DNA of 64,000 nt from Gracilibacillus caseinilyticus. Lineage in GTDB: Bacteria; Bacillota; Bacilli; Bacillales; Amphibacillaceae. The DNA is taken from contig NZ_CP095072.1 in the NCBI RefSeq assembly GCF_022919115.1, forward strand, positions 2,852,001 through 2,916,000, written 5' to 3'. The first letter of the stretch is position 1. Every line of letters begins with the position of its first letter. The notes under the pieces were generated by a model. It ran no database searches. It saw nothing but the letters and a program-made list of their open reading frames with translations, and was not told the origin of the DNA. This document shows, piece by piece, positions 17,560 to 32,406 of the stretch. The position numbers and the translations under genes were made by a program.

Positions 17560-19977
17560 ATGTCATTTGACCATAACAAGATAGAAGAGAAATGGCGCAA
17601 ATATTGGATTAACAATAAGACTTTTGCAACCAACACGCAATCAAATAAAGATAAGTTTTATGCGTTGGATATGTTTCCGTATCCATCAGGGGCCGGATTA
17701 CATGTAGGCCACCCTGAAGGCTACACAGCGACTGATATTTTATCAAGAATGAAACGTATGCAGGGCTTTGAAGTGCTGCATCCAATCGGATGGGATGCAT
17801 TTGGCTTACCAGCTGAACAGTATGCGTTGGATACCGGTAATGACCCGGCGATTTTTACTGAACAGAATATTCAAACTTTCCGCCGTCAAATTCAAGACTT
17901 GGGCTTTTCCTATGATTGGGATAGAGAAGTAAATACAACAGATCCTAACTATTATAAATGGACACAGTGGATTTTCTTAAAACTGTATGAAAAAGGTTTA
18001 GCATATGTGGATGAAGTTCCGGTAAACTGGTGCCCGGCACTGGGAACGGTACTTGCTAATGAAGAAGTTATTGATGGTAAGAGTGAACGTGGTGGTCACC
18101 CTGTTGAACGTAAGCCGATGAAACAATGGATGCTGAAAATTACTGCTTATGCTGATCGACTGTTAGAAGACCTTGATGAACTGGACTGGCCGGAAAGTAT
18201 TAAAGATATGCAACGAAATTGGATTGGCCGTTCAGAAGGGGCTGAAGTTACGTTCGAAATTGCGGACTATCCAAATGATTTCACTGTTTTTACTACAAGA
18301 CCTGATACGTTATTCGGTGCGACATATGCTGTGCTTGCGCCTGAACATCCATTAGTGAATAAAATCGTTTCAAATGAACAGCAACAAGATGTAACTGCAT
18401 ATATAGATAAGGTGAAAACAAAGAGTGATTTGGAAAGAACGGATCTTGCCAAGGATAAATCAGGTGTCTTTACCGGTGCATATGCGATTAATCCGATAAA
18501 CGGTAAAAAATTACCTATTTGGGTAGCGGATTACGTACTTATGACATATGGATCAGGTGCGATCATGGCGGTTCCTGCTCATGATGAACGAGATTTTGAG
18601 TTTGCCAGGAAATTCGGTTTAGACATTATTCCTGTTCTGGAAGGAGGAAATATAGAAGCAGAAGCCTTCACAGGAGACGGTAAACATATTAATTCAGGGT
18701 TTTTAGATGGGTTGAATAAAGAAGATGCTATTAGTAAAGCGATCGACTGGTTGGAAGAAAAGAATGTAGGAAGTCGTAAAGTAACATATCGTCTGCGTGA
18801 TTGGTTGTTCAGCCGTCAACGTTATTGGGGAGAACCAATTCCGATTATTCATTGGGAAGATGGTTCTATGTCAGCAGTTTCTGAAGATGAGTTACCAATT
18901 GTTTTACCAAAAACAATTGAGATAAAACCTTCTGGTACAGGAGAATCCCCTTTGGCGAACATTGATGAGTGGGTTAATGTGGTTGATCCTGAAACGGGTA
19001 GGAAAGGTCGCCGTGAGACGAATACTATGCCGCAATGGGCTGGTAGCTGCTGGTATTTTTTACGCTATGTAGACCCTCATAATTCCGAACAGTTAGCAGA
19101 TTACGAAGCACTCAAAGAATGGTTGCCTGTAGATGTATATATTGGTGGTGCAGAACACGCGGTGTTGCACTTGCTATATGCTCGTTTCTGGCATAAATTC
19201 CTTTATGACATCGGAGTTGCACCAACGAAAGAGCCGTTCCAAAAATTGTATAACCAAGGAATGATTCTAGGGGAAAACAATGAAAAGATGAGTAAATCAA
19301 AAGGTAATGTTGTGAATCCAGATGAAATTGTCCAAACACATGGAGCCGACACCCTTAGATTATACGAAATGTTTATGGGACCACTAGACGCATCTGTTGC
19401 TTGGAGTACAAATGGTTTAGATGGCGCGCGCCGCTTTTTAGATCGCGTGTGGCGCTTGTTTGTTACAGATGATAACACGCTTTCTGATAAAATAACAGAT
19501 GCAGACAGAACAGATGCTTTAGAGAAGGTCTATCATGAAACGGTAAAAACGGTAACGCAAAACTTTGAAGATTTACGTTTTAATACAGGGATTTCTCAAA
19601 TGATGGTTTTTGTAAACGAAGCATATAAGGTTGATAAGATTCCGCGTAGCTATGTGGAAGGGTTAGTGAAATTGCTATCGCCTGTTGCGCCTCACTTATC
19701 AGAAGAATTATGGCAGTTGTTAGGCTATCAGGATACACTAGCTTATGCACAGTGGCCAACATATGATGAATTGAAGTTAGTGGAGAACGAAGTGGAAATT
19801 GTCATTCAAATTATGGGTAAAGTGAGAGCGAAAATGATGGTGGATAAGAACGCATCAAAAGAAGAAATTGAAAAGAAAGCTTTGGAAGATGAAACTATTA
19901 AGGAACGTATCGAAGGAAAGACAGTGCGAAAAGTTATTGTTGTACCTGGAAAGTTAGTCAATATTGTAGCTAATTAA
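17560..19977 (+). CDS. leuS: Leucyl-tRNA synthetase
   Basis: An 805-residue class I aminoacyl-tRNA synthetase that charges leucine tRNA. The HIGH motif is HVGH (residues 48-51, in [16 protein letters not shown]) and the KMSKS motif is KMSKS at about 576. The CP1 editing domain contains [21 protein letters not shown] and the [16 protein letters not shown] block, including the editing Asp. Length equals the B. subtilis enzyme (about 804). TTAAGGAGGAAGTAGGAA precedes the ATG. It is controlled by the upstream T-box and ends with its own terminator. Confidence 0.98.
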   Translation: MSFDHNKIEEKWRKYWINNKTFATNTQSNKDKFYALDMFPYPSGAGLHVGHPEGYTATDILSRMKRMQGFEVLHPIGWDAFGLPAEQYALDTGNDPAIFTEQNIQTFRRQIQDLGFSYDWDREVNTTDPNYYKWTQWIFLKLYEKGLAYVDEVPVNWCPALGTVLANEEVIDGKSERGGHPVERKPMKQWMLKITAYADRLLEDLDELDWPESIKDMQRNWIGRSEGAEVTFEIADYPNDFTVFTTRPDTLFGATYAVLAPEHPLVNKIVSNEQQQDVTAYIDKVKTKSDLERTDLAKDKSGVFTGAYAINPINGKKLPIWVADYVLMTYGSGAIMAVPAHDERDFEFARKFGLDIIPVLEGGNIEAEAFTGDGKHINSGFLDGLNKEDAISKAIDWLEEKNVGSRKVTYRLRDWLFSRQRYWGEPIPIIHWEDGSMSAVSEDELPIVLPKTIEIKPSGTGESPLANIDEWVNVVDPETGRKGRRETNTMPQWAGSCWYFLRYVDPHNSEQLADYEALKEWLPVDVYIGGAEHAVLHLLYARFWHKFLYDIGVAPTKEPFQKLYNQGMILGENNEKMSKSKGNVVNPDEIVQTHGADTLRLYEMFMGPLDASVAWSTNGLDGARRFLDRVWRLFVTDDNTLSDKITDADRTDALEKVYHETVKTVTQNFEDLRFNTGISQMMVFVNEAYKVDKIPRSYVEGLVKLLSPVAPHLSEELWQLLGYQDTLAYAQWPTYDELKLVENEVEIVIQIMGKVRAKMMVDKNASKEEIEKKALEDETIKERIEGKTVRKVIVVPGKLVNIVAN

Positions 19978-19981
19978 CACA

Positions 19982-20021
19982 AAACGAACGACTGCTTTAT
20001 TATAGAAGCGGTCGTTCGTTT
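19982..20021 (+). terminator. leuS terminator
   Basis: AACGAACGACTGCTT pairs with GAAGCGGTCGTTCGTT, then TTTAAT. Confidence 0.8.
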
Positions 20022-20142
20022 AATGTTAGCTCTTTTGTTTAATTCCATAATCATAAGCAGCCGGGTGATGGTGAACTATATAGGGAAAAATAAAAGTATT
20101 TGTATATATATACGATTATATAAGTTTTTTGAAAAAAAGTTG

Positions 20143-20171
20143 TTGACTTTTTAATAATATATCTGTAATAT
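20143..20171 (+). promoter_or_regulatory. rRNA operon promoter P1
   Basis: TTGACT at 20143-20148, 17-base spacer, TAATAT at 20166-20171. Confidence 0.7.
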
Positions 20172-20208
20172 TATTTGAGTCGCCTCATAAGGAAACAACA
20201 AAAACTTA

Positions 20209-20237
20209 TTGACATTAATTAAGCTATTTGCTATAAT
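20209..20237 (+). promoter_or_regulatory. rRNA operon promoter P2
   Basis: TTGACA at 20209-20214, 17-base spacer, TATAAT at 20232-20237: a perfect consensus, as is usual for the downstream rrn promoter. A likely start lies at the G/T-rich TTTGTCGC. Leader sequence GATCTTTGAAAACTGAAC follows. Confidence 0.88.
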
Positions 20238-20350
20238 TTATTTGTCGCTTCAATGGGCGATTTGAACACGTTGATCTTTGAAAACTGAACAAAACAACCA
20301 GTATGAAATTAATAAACAAGCTAGCTTATAGAAGCGAGCGCAAGTCAACT

Positions 20351-21918
<1,568 letters not shown>

Positions 21919-22128
21919 ATTTTAGGAACACCTTTTACAAGGTGACAAATCATACTTGGTTGTTTGGTTCAGTTTTGAGAGATCAATACTCTCTTGAACT
22001 TGTACCTTGAAAACTAGATAAGAGTAATCAGGACGTGGAAGCAACTGCTTGACAGCTGTGGAAACGAAACTGATGACAAGACATCAAACAATAACCAACT
22101 CGCTTTTCATTGAAATAAAGTAAGTATA

Positions 22129-25037
<2,909 letters not shown>

Positions 25038-25187
25038 ATACAAATGTTTCTGATGTGCAACGGTTCGTTGATGTCTGTCTCTTGTCTTATCTAGTTTTTA
25101 GGGTGCAAACCCATGTAATAATATAGGATGATCGATTAAAATCGTCACATCCATGTGACAACATCGATCGACCAACATCCTTGTTGG

Positions 25188-25304
25188 TCTGGTAGCGATA
25201 GCGAAGAGGTCACACCTGTTCCCATGCCGAACACAGCAGTTAAGCTCTTCAGCGCCCATGGTAGTTGGGGCTCGCGCCCCTGCAAGAGTAGGACGTTGCC
25301 AGGC
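25188..25304 (+). rRNA. rrf: 5S ribosomal RNA
   Basis: About 117 bases: TCTGGTAGCGATAGCGAAGAGGTCACACC-type 5' half (25188 on), CCATGCCGAACACAGCAGTTAAGCTC in the middle, and GTAGGACGTTGCCAGGC at the 3' end. No tRNA cluster follows. Confidence 0.96.
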
Positions 25305-25308
25305 AGTT

Positions 25309-25340
25309 AAATCCCTTAGTCAATAGACTAAGGGATTTTT
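25309..25340 (+). terminator. rRNA operon terminator
   Basis: AAATCCCTTAGTC / GACTAAGGGATTTTT hairpin directly after 5S rRNA. Confidence 0.9.
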
Positions 25341-25570
25341 ACATATTAAAAACCACTGTTAAAAGGAAAGAGCAAATTTATTTAATTCATCAATAATCTG
25401 TAAGGTAAAATGTGTTTGTATTAGAAAAATGTCAATAAGAGTGGATCTTACGAACACTTCATTAGGAAAAAGAAAAAATGGTCATAAGAATACATCTTAT
25501 GACTACTTTTTCAAGAATTTAATATGAAATGGTCATAAATAGGACTCCAATGAATAAAAATTAACTCGAA

Positions 25571-25609
25571 AAGAAAAGTGTAGACAACATGTGTCTACAC
25601 TTTTCTTTT
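25571..25609 (-). terminator. Terminator of the YtfP/BaiN-like gene
   Basis: A 13-bp perfect stem GAAAAGTGTAGAC / GTCTACACTTTTC overlapping the stop codon of the minus-strand gene. The 230 bases between it and the rRNA terminator hold no gene. Confidence 0.82.
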
Positions 25610-26867
25610 AACTCAATGATTCCCATGCAGCATGCATCCCTGCTACACGCCCAGTTACCATAGCAGATGTGATATTATAACCGCCAGTATATCCATGAAT
25701 ATCAAGTACTTCACCACAAAAATATAAACCGTTCATCAATTTTGATTGCATAGTATTAGGAACTACTTCTTTAATAGAAACACCACCACCAGTAACAAAT
25801 GCTTTTTTCAATGGCAGACTACTATGCACATAAAATGAAAATCCCTTTAAATCATCTATAAAATCTTCAAATTTTTCCCTGGAAATATTGGCATTTTTCA
25901 AAGTGAGTGATATCTCATTTCTATCTAAAAGAAAGTCGAGATATCGCTCTGGTACTAGACCTTTTACTGTATTTTTGAATGTTTTCTTCGGGTTTTCCTG
26001 CATTGTCTGTGTTAGTTGCTCTGTGAGTTTATGTTTGGTTTGATCTGGGAGTGCGTCAATATTCACATTGACTGCTTTTTCTCCATTCATGAATTGTTTT
26101 ACAATGTATTGCGAACAACGTAAAACTGCTGGTCCCGAAATACCAAAATGTGTAAATAACATATCCATTTTGTGTTCAATAATTTGTTTGCCCTTATGAT
26201 TGTAAACCGAGAGACCAATATTTCTTAAAGAGGTACCTTGTAATATACGCTTTTGGATAAAAGATTCATTAGACGTGATCGGTACTTCTGTTGGGTATAA
26301 TTCAGTGATGGTGTGTCCGGCTTTTTTTGCCCATGGATACGCATCCCCTGTTGAGCCAGTGTGAGGGACAGCTTTACCTCCGGCAGCAATGATTACAGCT
26401 TTTGTCTTTATGTTTTCTTTGTTTTCTAAAATGATCTGATGCTCTTTCTCTCCGTAATCGATTGCTTTAACTGTTGTGTTTTTACGTACAGTCACATGGA
26501 GCTTGTCTAATTGCTCGAGAAGAGCATTAACAACATCGCTTGCTTTGTCACTGACAGGAAACATGCGACCGTGATCTTCTTCTTTTAAAGCGACGCCTAA
26601 GCCTTCAAAATAGTCGATAATGTCATAATTATCGAAAATGGAGAATGCACTGTATAAAAATCGGCCATTTCCGGGTATATGCTTGATGACTTCATCTGCT
26701 GGCAGGCGGTTGGTGACATTACATCTGCCTCCGCCAGAAATCGCTAATTTATTGCCTAATTTACTGCCTTTATCTATTAATAGGGTGTTGGCTCCTTGTT
26801 CAGCTGCAGCTATTGCAGCCATTAAACCGGAGGGACCTCCACCAATTACTGTAACATCTGTATTCAT
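25608..26867 (-). CDS. ytfP: NAD(P)/FAD-dependent oxidoreductase, HI0933/BaiN family (YtfP-like)
   Basis: A 419-residue flavoprotein. The N-terminal Rossmann motif [19 protein letters not shown] (residues 7-25) binds [13 protein letters not shown] near 45 and the C-terminal [28 protein letters not shown] are family signatures. Length fits the family (about 400-420). The physiological substrate is not established. In B. subtilis ytfP lies near ytgP (murJ), as here, where the two are divergent. TAGGAAGGAAGTAGAACT-type sequence precedes the ATG at 26867. Confidence 0.9.
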   Translation of the reverse strand: MNTDVTVIGGGPSGLMAAIAAAEQGANTLLIDKGSKLGNKLAISGGGRCNVTNRLPADEVIKHIPGNGRFLYSAFSIFDNYDIIDYFEGLGVALKEEDHGRMFPVSDKASDVVNALLEQLDKLHVTVRKNTTVKAIDYGEKEHQIILENKENIKTKAVIIAAGGKAVPHTGSTGDAYPWAKKAGHTITELYPTEVPITSNESFIQKRILQGTSLRNIGLSVYNHKGKQIIEHKMDMLFTHFGISGPAVLRCSQYIVKQFMNGEKAVNVNIDALPDQTKHKLTEQLTQTMQENPKKTFKNTVKGLVPERYLDFLLDRNEISLTLKNANISREKFEDFIDDLKGFSFYVHSSLPLKKAFVTGGGVSIKEVVPNTMQSKLMNGLYFCGEVLDIHGYTGGYNITSAMVTGRVAGMHAAWESLS

Positions 26868-27015
26868 AGTTCTACTTCCTTCCGAAAAATTACTGTATGA
26901 AAAGTTTATCTTAATTGCGTCAGATTCACAAATTATCTGTCGAATATTTATACATTCAGACCTTTGCTATGTTAAAATAATAACGTTATCTATCTAAAAG
27001 AATTAAGGTGAATGT

Positions 27016-28641
27016 ATGTCAAGCTCTAATTTCCTCCGTGGAACGCTCTTGCTGACAGTAGCAAGTTTTTTATCGAAATTTCTAGGAATGATTGTCGTTA
27101 TTCCTTTAACCAATATGGTGGGCGAAACGGGAATGTCTTTGTATCAAATCGCTTATACACCATATACGATTATGTTAAGCGTCGCAACTGTCGGTGTACC
27201 GATGGCAGTTTCAAAATATGTAGCCAAGTACAATGCAATTGATGATTATTATACAAGTATGAAAATGTTAAGAGTTGGAACGCTGTTAATGTTTATCACC
27301 GGTTTTATTGCTTTTCTGATCATGTTTTTTGGTGCAGAACTATTTGCAAAATGGACATTAGGTGCAGACGGTTCTAAAAATATAACTATTGATGATGCAA
27401 CATCAGCGATCAAAATGGTTAGTTTTGCTCTTATCATTATCCCTGGAATGTCAATTATGAGAGGGTTCTTTCAAGGAAATAACTCGATGGGACCAACATC
27501 TGTATCACAGGTGATCGAACAAATAGCTAGAGTTGTCTTTCTCATTTGTTCGGTGTTTATGGTACTATTTATTTTTGATAAAGAAATACCAACTGCCATT
27601 AATTTTGCAACCTTTTCTGCTTTTATCGGAGCAATTGCAGCATGGGTTGTCTTAATCATTTATTGGAAAAAACGCAAGCCAGTTTTAGATAAGGCTGTCG
27701 AACAGCAACAACAAATTAATGATATTCCTATTAAGGAAATGTTTAAGGAATTATTCCGATACTCAGGCCCTTTTGTATTGGTCGGGATTGCCATACCGTT
27801 ATATCAACAAATCGATCAATTTACATTTTACCATGCGATGGAGAAAATCGGGAAGGGAGACATTGCTGATACTGCCTTTTCTGCTTTTGCTAGTCAAGGC
27901 CATAAATTAGTGATCATCCCTGTTACCATTGCAACAGGGATGTCATTAGCGCTCATCCCGGAAATATCTAAAGCGTATAATACAAATCAAATGGATAAAT
28001 TAAAAGGACAAATTAATCAAGCCTTACAAATTATAATGTTTTTTGTCTTACCGGCAGTGGCAGGACTAGCAATACTTGCTGATCCGATATATGGTTCCTT
28101 GTTTGGAATGGATCAGCTGGATATCACGGGTTCCTTGTTTGCCTGGTACACGCCATTAGCGATAACTTTTGGTTTATTTACGATAACGTCATCGATTTTA
28201 CAAGGGATCGAAAGACAGAATTTTACATTAATTAGTTTATCTGCGGGTCTATTAACAAAAATCTTGTTGACCTCATTATTTATACAGATATTTATGGCAA
28301 AAGGTGCGATTATTGCTACCATGCTTTCGACCACTATTGCGGTATTGCTGAATTTATGGCAAATTAAGCGATCAATTGATATCAATTATCGCAAATTTTA
28401 TAAGTTATCGTTTTTAATGTTAATTTTCACAACGGTCATGATCATTGTCATTATGATCATTAAATTTATATTAGGTTTATTCCTCGATTATCAAACTGTT
28501 CGCAGTCATACCATAATCGTGATGATACTTGGAGTCAGTATTGGAGGAGGGGTGTACTTATATTTAGGGTATGCCTCTACATTGTTCGAACGCATTACAG
28601 GAAGAAGAATTGCAATCATAGACCGATTGCTTGGCAGATAA
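27016..28641 (+). CDS. murJ: Lipid II flippase MurJ (YtgP)
   Basis: A 541-residue MOP-superfamily membrane protein with about 14 hydrophobic segments. The N-terminus FLRGTLLLTVASFLSKFLGM and VGETGMSLYQIAYTPYTIMLSVATVGVPMAVSKYVAKYN match B. subtilis YtgP, shown to be the MurJ lipid II flippase of peptidoglycan synthesis. Three charged residues needed in MurJ cannot be assigned by eye. AATTAAGGTGAATGT precedes the ATG. The next gene, an RsuA-type pseudouridine synthase, starts about 17-20 bases downstream with its own ribosome site, as in B. subtilis. Confidence 0.9.
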   Translation: MSSSNFLRGTLLLTVASFLSKFLGMIVVIPLTNMVGETGMSLYQIAYTPYTIMLSVATVGVPMAVSKYVAKYNAIDDYYTSMKMLRVGTLLMFITGFIAFLIMFFGAELFAKWTLGADGSKNITIDDATSAIKMVSFALIIIPGMSIMRGFFQGNNSMGPTSVSQVIEQIARVVFLICSVFMVLFIFDKEIPTAINFATFSAFIGAIAAWVVLIIYWKKRKPVLDKAVEQQQQINDIPIKEMFKELFRYSGPFVLVGIAIPLYQQIDQFTFYHAMEKIGKGDIADTAFSAFASQGHKLVIIPVTIATGMSLALIPEISKAYNTNQMDKLKGQINQALQIIMFFVLPAVAGLAILADPIYGSLFGMDQLDITGSLFAWYTPLAITFGLFTITSSILQGIERQNFTLISLSAGLLTKILLTSLFIQIFMAKGAIIATMLSTTIAVLLNLWQIKRSIDINYRKFYKLSFLMLIFTTVMIIVIMIIKFILGLFLDYQTVRSHTIIVMILGVSIGGGVYLYLGYASTLFERITGRRIAIIDRLLGR

Positions 28642-28660
28642 ATAGAGGAGGTGCTGGATT

Positions 28661-29362
28661 ATCCGACTGGATAAGTTTTTGGCAAATATGGGTTATGGAA
28701 GCCGAAAAGAAGTAAAAACATACGTGAAAAAGAAGAAGATTACCGTCAATAACCAAGTTGTCCGAAAGGCTGACATGCATATTGAACCTGAACAGGATGA
28801 GATCGCTTATAACGGCGAAATCATCGAATATAAAGTATATATCTATATCATGTTAAATAAGCCAGGAGGCTATTTGTCAGCAACAGAGGACAGTAAGCAA
28901 ATGACGGTGCTCGATCTGATTGCGGAACGGGATAAGGTGTTAGATCCTTTTCCTGTTGGCCGCTTAGATAAGGATACAGAAGGATTACTGTTATTAACCA
29001 ATGACGGACAGCTCGCACACGATTTATTATCACCTAGCAAACATATTACGAAAACGTATATCGCTAAACTGGATAGAGATATATCAGATCACGATGTACA
29101 ATTGTTTGAAAAAGGAATTACGTTAGACGGCGGGTATGTCACAAAGCCGGCGGGACTTCGAAGGATAGAAGATAAGGAAGTAGAAATCAAGATAACAGAA
29201 GGCAAGTTTCATCAGATTAAACGAATGTTCGAATCACTTGATAACAAAGTGTTGTATCTCAAACGAGTTGCGATGGGAAATGTTCAGCTGGATGAAGATT
29301 TGAAGCTAGGAGAATATCGGGAATTAACGAAAGAGGAATGGCAGCAATTACAGCAGAAATAA
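28661..29362 (+). CDS. ytzG: Pseudouridine synthase, RsuA/RluB family (YtzG-like), non-canonical start
   Basis: About 233 residues: an N-terminal S4 RNA-binding domain (RLDKFLANMGYGSRKEVKTYVKK) and a pseudouridine synthase domain with the catalytic Asp in VGRLDKDTEGLLLLTNDG. It probably modifies a 16S rRNA uridine. The family N-terminus MRLDKFLA aligns with ATC-CGA-CTG-GAT, so the natural start falls on ATC (28661) or the preceding ATT (28658), with GAGGAGG 6-9 bases upstream. The first ordinary start, TTG at 28679, would remove the beginning of the S4 domain and has no ribosome site. Either an ATT/ATC start is used or an ATG was lost. Confidence 0.85.
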   Translation: MRLDKFLANMGYGSRKEVKTYVKKKKITVNNQVVRKADMHIEPEQDEIAYNGEIIEYKVYIYIMLNKPGGYLSATEDSKQMTVLDLIAERDKVLDPFPVGRLDKDTEGLLLLTNDGQLAHDLLSPSKHITKTYIAKLDRDISDHDVQLFEKGITLDGGYVTKPAGLRRIEDKEVEIKITEGKFHQIKRMFESLDNKVLYLKRVAMGNVQLDEDLKLGEYRELTKEEWQQLQQK

Positions 29363-29411
29363 AATACCAGTATAGGAATTATACTGGTAAAGGATATATA
29401 GTCATGAATTT

Positions 29412-29630
29412 TTAAGATATTTTCACTTTTTTATTTGTGATTTTCCAACTTCCCCGATTTGGACTGTTTACAAGCCCGTTGTATGCTAGCAAATGTAGAT
29501 CTCGCTGCACGGTACGATCTGTAATACCAAACTCTTCTGCAATTCGACTCGTCGTGACTGGACCATTCTCTCTAATGAACAAATATACGGCCTTCACACG
29601 AGTTAGCATGCGGGTGGTTGATTGACTCAA
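29412..29630 (-). CDS. ytzE: DeoR-type HTH protein YtzE
   Basis: A 72-residue protein consisting almost only of a DeoR-type winged helix-turn-helix (RIAEEFGITDRTVQRDLHLLAYNGLV). It lacks the sugar-binding sensor domain of full DeoR regulators. B. subtilis YtzE has the same size and neighbourhood. It probably binds DNA as a small regulator; target unknown. TTTGAAGGAGTG precedes the ATG. It is convergent with the pseudouridine synthase gene. Confidence 0.88.
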   Translation of the reverse strand: MSQSTTRMLTRVKAVYLFIRENGPVTTSRIAEEFGITDRTVQRDLHLLAYNGLVNSPNRGSWKITNKKVKIS

Positions 29631-29773
29631 AAAATCACTCCTTCAAAGTATTCAGTGAAACTTTGTTAAAGTATATTCATGATGTACTTATTATTTTACA
29701 CTTGAATAAAAAATTTTTCTACAATTAAGCTACGAATTTACAGATAATTTATAAAATTTCGGAGGTGATCGGG

Positions 29774-30787
29774 TTGTATATTTTGAAGCAGGTACTTAAA
29801 AAAGTGATAAAAATTCCGAATTATTTATTATTTTTTTCTAGTATTTTTCTTGTGGTTGGAGCGTCCTGGCTAATTGTTATTCTTGAGGAAGAGACGTTTC
29901 ACACCTTTTTTGATGGTTTCTGGTGGGTCATGACAACTGTAACAACAGTAGGATATGGTGACTTATATCCGGTAACGATAGCAGGAAGATGGCTTGCATT
30001 GTTTTTATATGTTATTGGTATAGGACTTATTGGAGTAGTGATCGGGAAAATTATTGACGGTTTAGCGATCTACCGAAAAAAACGACAAGAGGGTGATATC
30101 GTGTATAAAGGGAAAGGGCATTATATTATTATCGGATGGTCACAGAAGGCAAACTTTGCTATTAAAGAAATGCTGGCAACAAACGAGAATATAGAAATTA
30201 TTATTATTGATCAGTTCGAAAAAGCACCTCTATTGGATTCAAATATTTATTACATAAAAGGAAATGCATCAGAAAAAGTGCCACTCGAAAAAGCAAATAT
30301 TAAAGAGGCTAAATCTGTACTTGTTTTTGCTGATGATACGATACGTGATGGGCAGCTGGCAGACGGTAAATCATTGCTGATTGCCTCTACTATAGAAGAG
30401 ATGGCACCTGAAGTTCATACAATCGTGGAAATAATGGAGGAAAGCCACATTAAGAATTTCCAATATATGAAGATAGATGAGTTTATTATTTCAAACGAAA
30501 CGATTTCGTCGTTATTCGTTCGATCTGCATTTCAAAATGGGATTTCCAATATTTTTGGACAGTTGCTGCGACGTTCAGAAGGGGACGATCTATTTCAAGT
30601 TCCGAATTCTTCTGAGTGGAAAACGTATCGAGATGCTTTTGAAGCTTTGTTAAAACAAGGGGCCACTTTAGTGTCTGACCGTCATCAATTAAACATTAAT
30701 CGCATGTTAGATCAGCCACTTCCTGATGATGCAGAATTATATGTCATTTGTGACCAAGATACGTTTGAGGAAATTGTAAGGAGTTGA
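29774..30787 (+). CDS. Two-TM potassium channel with RCK/TrkA-N domain (YugO-like)
   Basis: 337 residues. Two membrane helices (about residues 18-38 and 78-98) flank a pore loop with the K+ selectivity filter TTVGYGD (TVTTVGYGDLYP). A cytoplasmic TrkA-N/RCK domain follows (HYIIIGWSQKANFAIKEML), the nucleotide-gating part of MthK- or YugO-type channels. In B. subtilis YugO takes part in biofilm potassium signalling. I chose TTG 29774 because GGAGGTGA lies eight bases upstream; GTG 29765 overlaps that site. It ends four bases before thpR. The GWSQ version of the usual GxGxxG motif should be checked for nucleotide binding. Confidence 0.88.
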   Translation: MYILKQVLKKVIKIPNYLLFFSSIFLVVGASWLIVILEEETFHTFFDGFWWVMTTVTTVGYGDLYPVTIAGRWLALFLYVIGIGLIGVVIGKIIDGLAIYRKKRQEGDIVYKGKGHYIIIGWSQKANFAIKEMLATNENIEIIIIDQFEKAPLLDSNIYYIKGNASEKVPLEKANIKEAKSVLVFADDTIRDGQLADGKSLLIASTIEEMAPEVHTIVEIMEESHIKNFQYMKIDEFIISNETISSLFVRSAFQNGISNIFGQLLRRSEGDDLFQVPNSSEWKTYRDAFEALLKQGATLVSDRHQLNINRMLDQPLPDDAELYVICDQDTFEEIVRS

Positions 30788-30791
30788 CCTC

Positions 30792-31346
30792 ATGTCTTCC
30801 TATCAAGATAGACATTATTTCATTGCACTTGAATTGGATCATTCTGCCAAAGACTGGCTATATCAAATTCAACAACGGCTGGTACCACATGTTTCTTATA
30901 AACAATGGGTGCATCCTGATGACTTTCATATCACACTGCAATTTTTAGGGAGTGTAACGGAAAAGACTTTATTAGCCATCCGCACGCAATTAGAAAAAAT
31001 CAATGTAGCACCATTTATGATTGAAATCGGAGGTTTAGCTACATTCGGTAAAGCAGATATGCCACGAGTTTTGTGGGTGGGCGTAGAGAAATCCGATAGC
31101 ATTTTGCAATTACATCAACATGTAACTACAGCCATTTCTCCATATGTCAAAATAAATGAGAGAACTTACACTCCGCATATAACATTAGCAAAAAAATGGG
31201 CTACAGCTACACCAATATTGAATAAGCAAGTTTTGCTTGAACCAACCGGATCTAAAAAAGTTACGATCACCAAACTAGTCATTTATAAAATTAATCCGGA
31301 AAAGAAGCCAAAATATCATGTGTGGCGACAGTTTGAATGGAGGTGA
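30792..31346 (+). CDS. thpR: RNA 2',3'-cyclic phosphodiesterase (2H family, YtlP)
   Basis: A 184-residue 2H phosphoesterase. The two catalytic HxTx motifs are HITL in DDFHITLQFLG (about residue 46) and HITL in YTPHITLAKKW (about residue 131). It hydrolyses 2',3'-cyclic phosphates in vitro and was first named as a 2'-5' RNA ligase. Length is standard. It lies between the K+ channel gene (4-base gap) and the YtlQ-like gene (4-base gap), so the three are probably co-transcribed. Confidence 0.9.
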   Translation: MSSYQDRHYFIALELDHSAKDWLYQIQQRLVPHVSYKQWVHPDDFHITLQFLGSVTEKTLLAIRTQLEKINVAPFMIEIGGLATFGKADMPRVLWVGVEKSDSILQLHQHVTTAISPYVKINERTYTPHITLAKKWATATPILNKQVLLEPTGSKKVTITKLVIYKINPEKKPKYHVWRQFEWR

Positions 31347-31350
31347 AGAG

Positions 31351-32259
31351 TTGTCACAATTAATAAAACTTGATAACTATATTTCACGGTATGAGCGAAA
31401 TATTTTTCATTATCCCAGCCAGTTTTCTCGATTGAAAACGGAAAACTGGAACCGGCTTAAACAACTTTGGCAGGACCAGTTATTATACAATGTATCGGCT
31501 GAAGCAAATCAGGAGGAGCCTCAGGACAGTTATTTTTCTAAGTGGCGTTCGTTCTTTAACAGTCGTTCTGAGATTGAAAATCAGTCAGATGAGGTCGAGA
31601 TTCTTCCTAAGACAGAAGAAGCTTTAAAACAATATTTCCTGGACGCGTTATTTCCTTTTCAATTAAAATGGGCTTCGACAACGATTGATCGAATGTCATT
31701 TATCGATAAAACCTACAATCAGGATTTCCTGTTAAAATATTTTCTGCAACGTATACCGGATACACATTTACTGTTATATATGCCTGTTTTTCAATTGAAG
31801 AATGGTCCAATAGAAGGCGAAATTATATTAATTAGTCCATTAGAAATAGAAATCATAACACTAATCGAAAAATCAAGCACTCAACATATTATTCCCAATG
31901 ATACAAGAACATGGTATGTGGATGAATTCAATGTTCAGAGTAAGGTTCTTAGTCCTATGATTGCTGTAAAAAGAACGGAAACTATTGTTCACAGTATTCT
32001 AAAAAAATACGGGTTGGATTATCCAGTGAAGAAAGTGATCCTGTCACGTACCAATACAATAGATTCTCAAACAGAGCCCTATCGGACGAAATATGTAGAT
32101 GCTAATCAGCATGAAAACTGGCTAAAGCAAAAGCAAACATTATATACACCATTAAAGCATCAACAGTTAAAAGTAGCGGATGCCTTATTAAAACATTGTG
32201 AATCGGTAGCGGTTCGCAGACCGGAATGGCAACAGGAAGAATCGACACAAATTTTATGA
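31351..32259 (+). CDS. Uncharacterised protein, probably YtlQ-like
   Basis: A 302-residue soluble protein of unknown function; its place after ytlP suggests a B. subtilis YtlQ counterpart. No membrane segment is seen. It is rich in aromatic and charged residues, with LFPFQLKWASTTIDRMSF near 105 and ILISPLEIEIITLI near 165 as hydrophobic core-like segments. I chose TTG 31351 because GGAGGTGAAGAG precedes it; the frame is open 33 bases further up. No catalytic motif can be named. Confidence 0.72.
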   Translation: MSQLIKLDNYISRYERNIFHYPSQFSRLKTENWNRLKQLWQDQLLYNVSAEANQEEPQDSYFSKWRSFFNSRSEIENQSDEVEILPKTEEALKQYFLDALFPFQLKWASTTIDRMSFIDKTYNQDFLLKYFLQRIPDTHLLLYMPVFQLKNGPIEGEIILISPLEIEIITLIEKSSTQHIIPNDTRTWYVDEFNVQSKVLSPMIAVKRTETIVHSILKKYGLDYPVKKVILSRTNTIDSQTEPYRTKYVDANQHENWLKQKQTLYTPLKHQQLKVADALLKHCESVAVRRPEWQQEESTQIL

Positions 32260-32406
32260 AATAGACAATAATATTAATATTTTTTGTCGAAAATTAAATT
32301 TTCTCTTGAAATTATACCTTATTTTGCGTTAATCTATTAATACTAGTCCCTTTTTAGAGAGAGAAAGAGATTAACAGATTATCAAGAGGAATTGAGGGTG
32401 ACAGCT

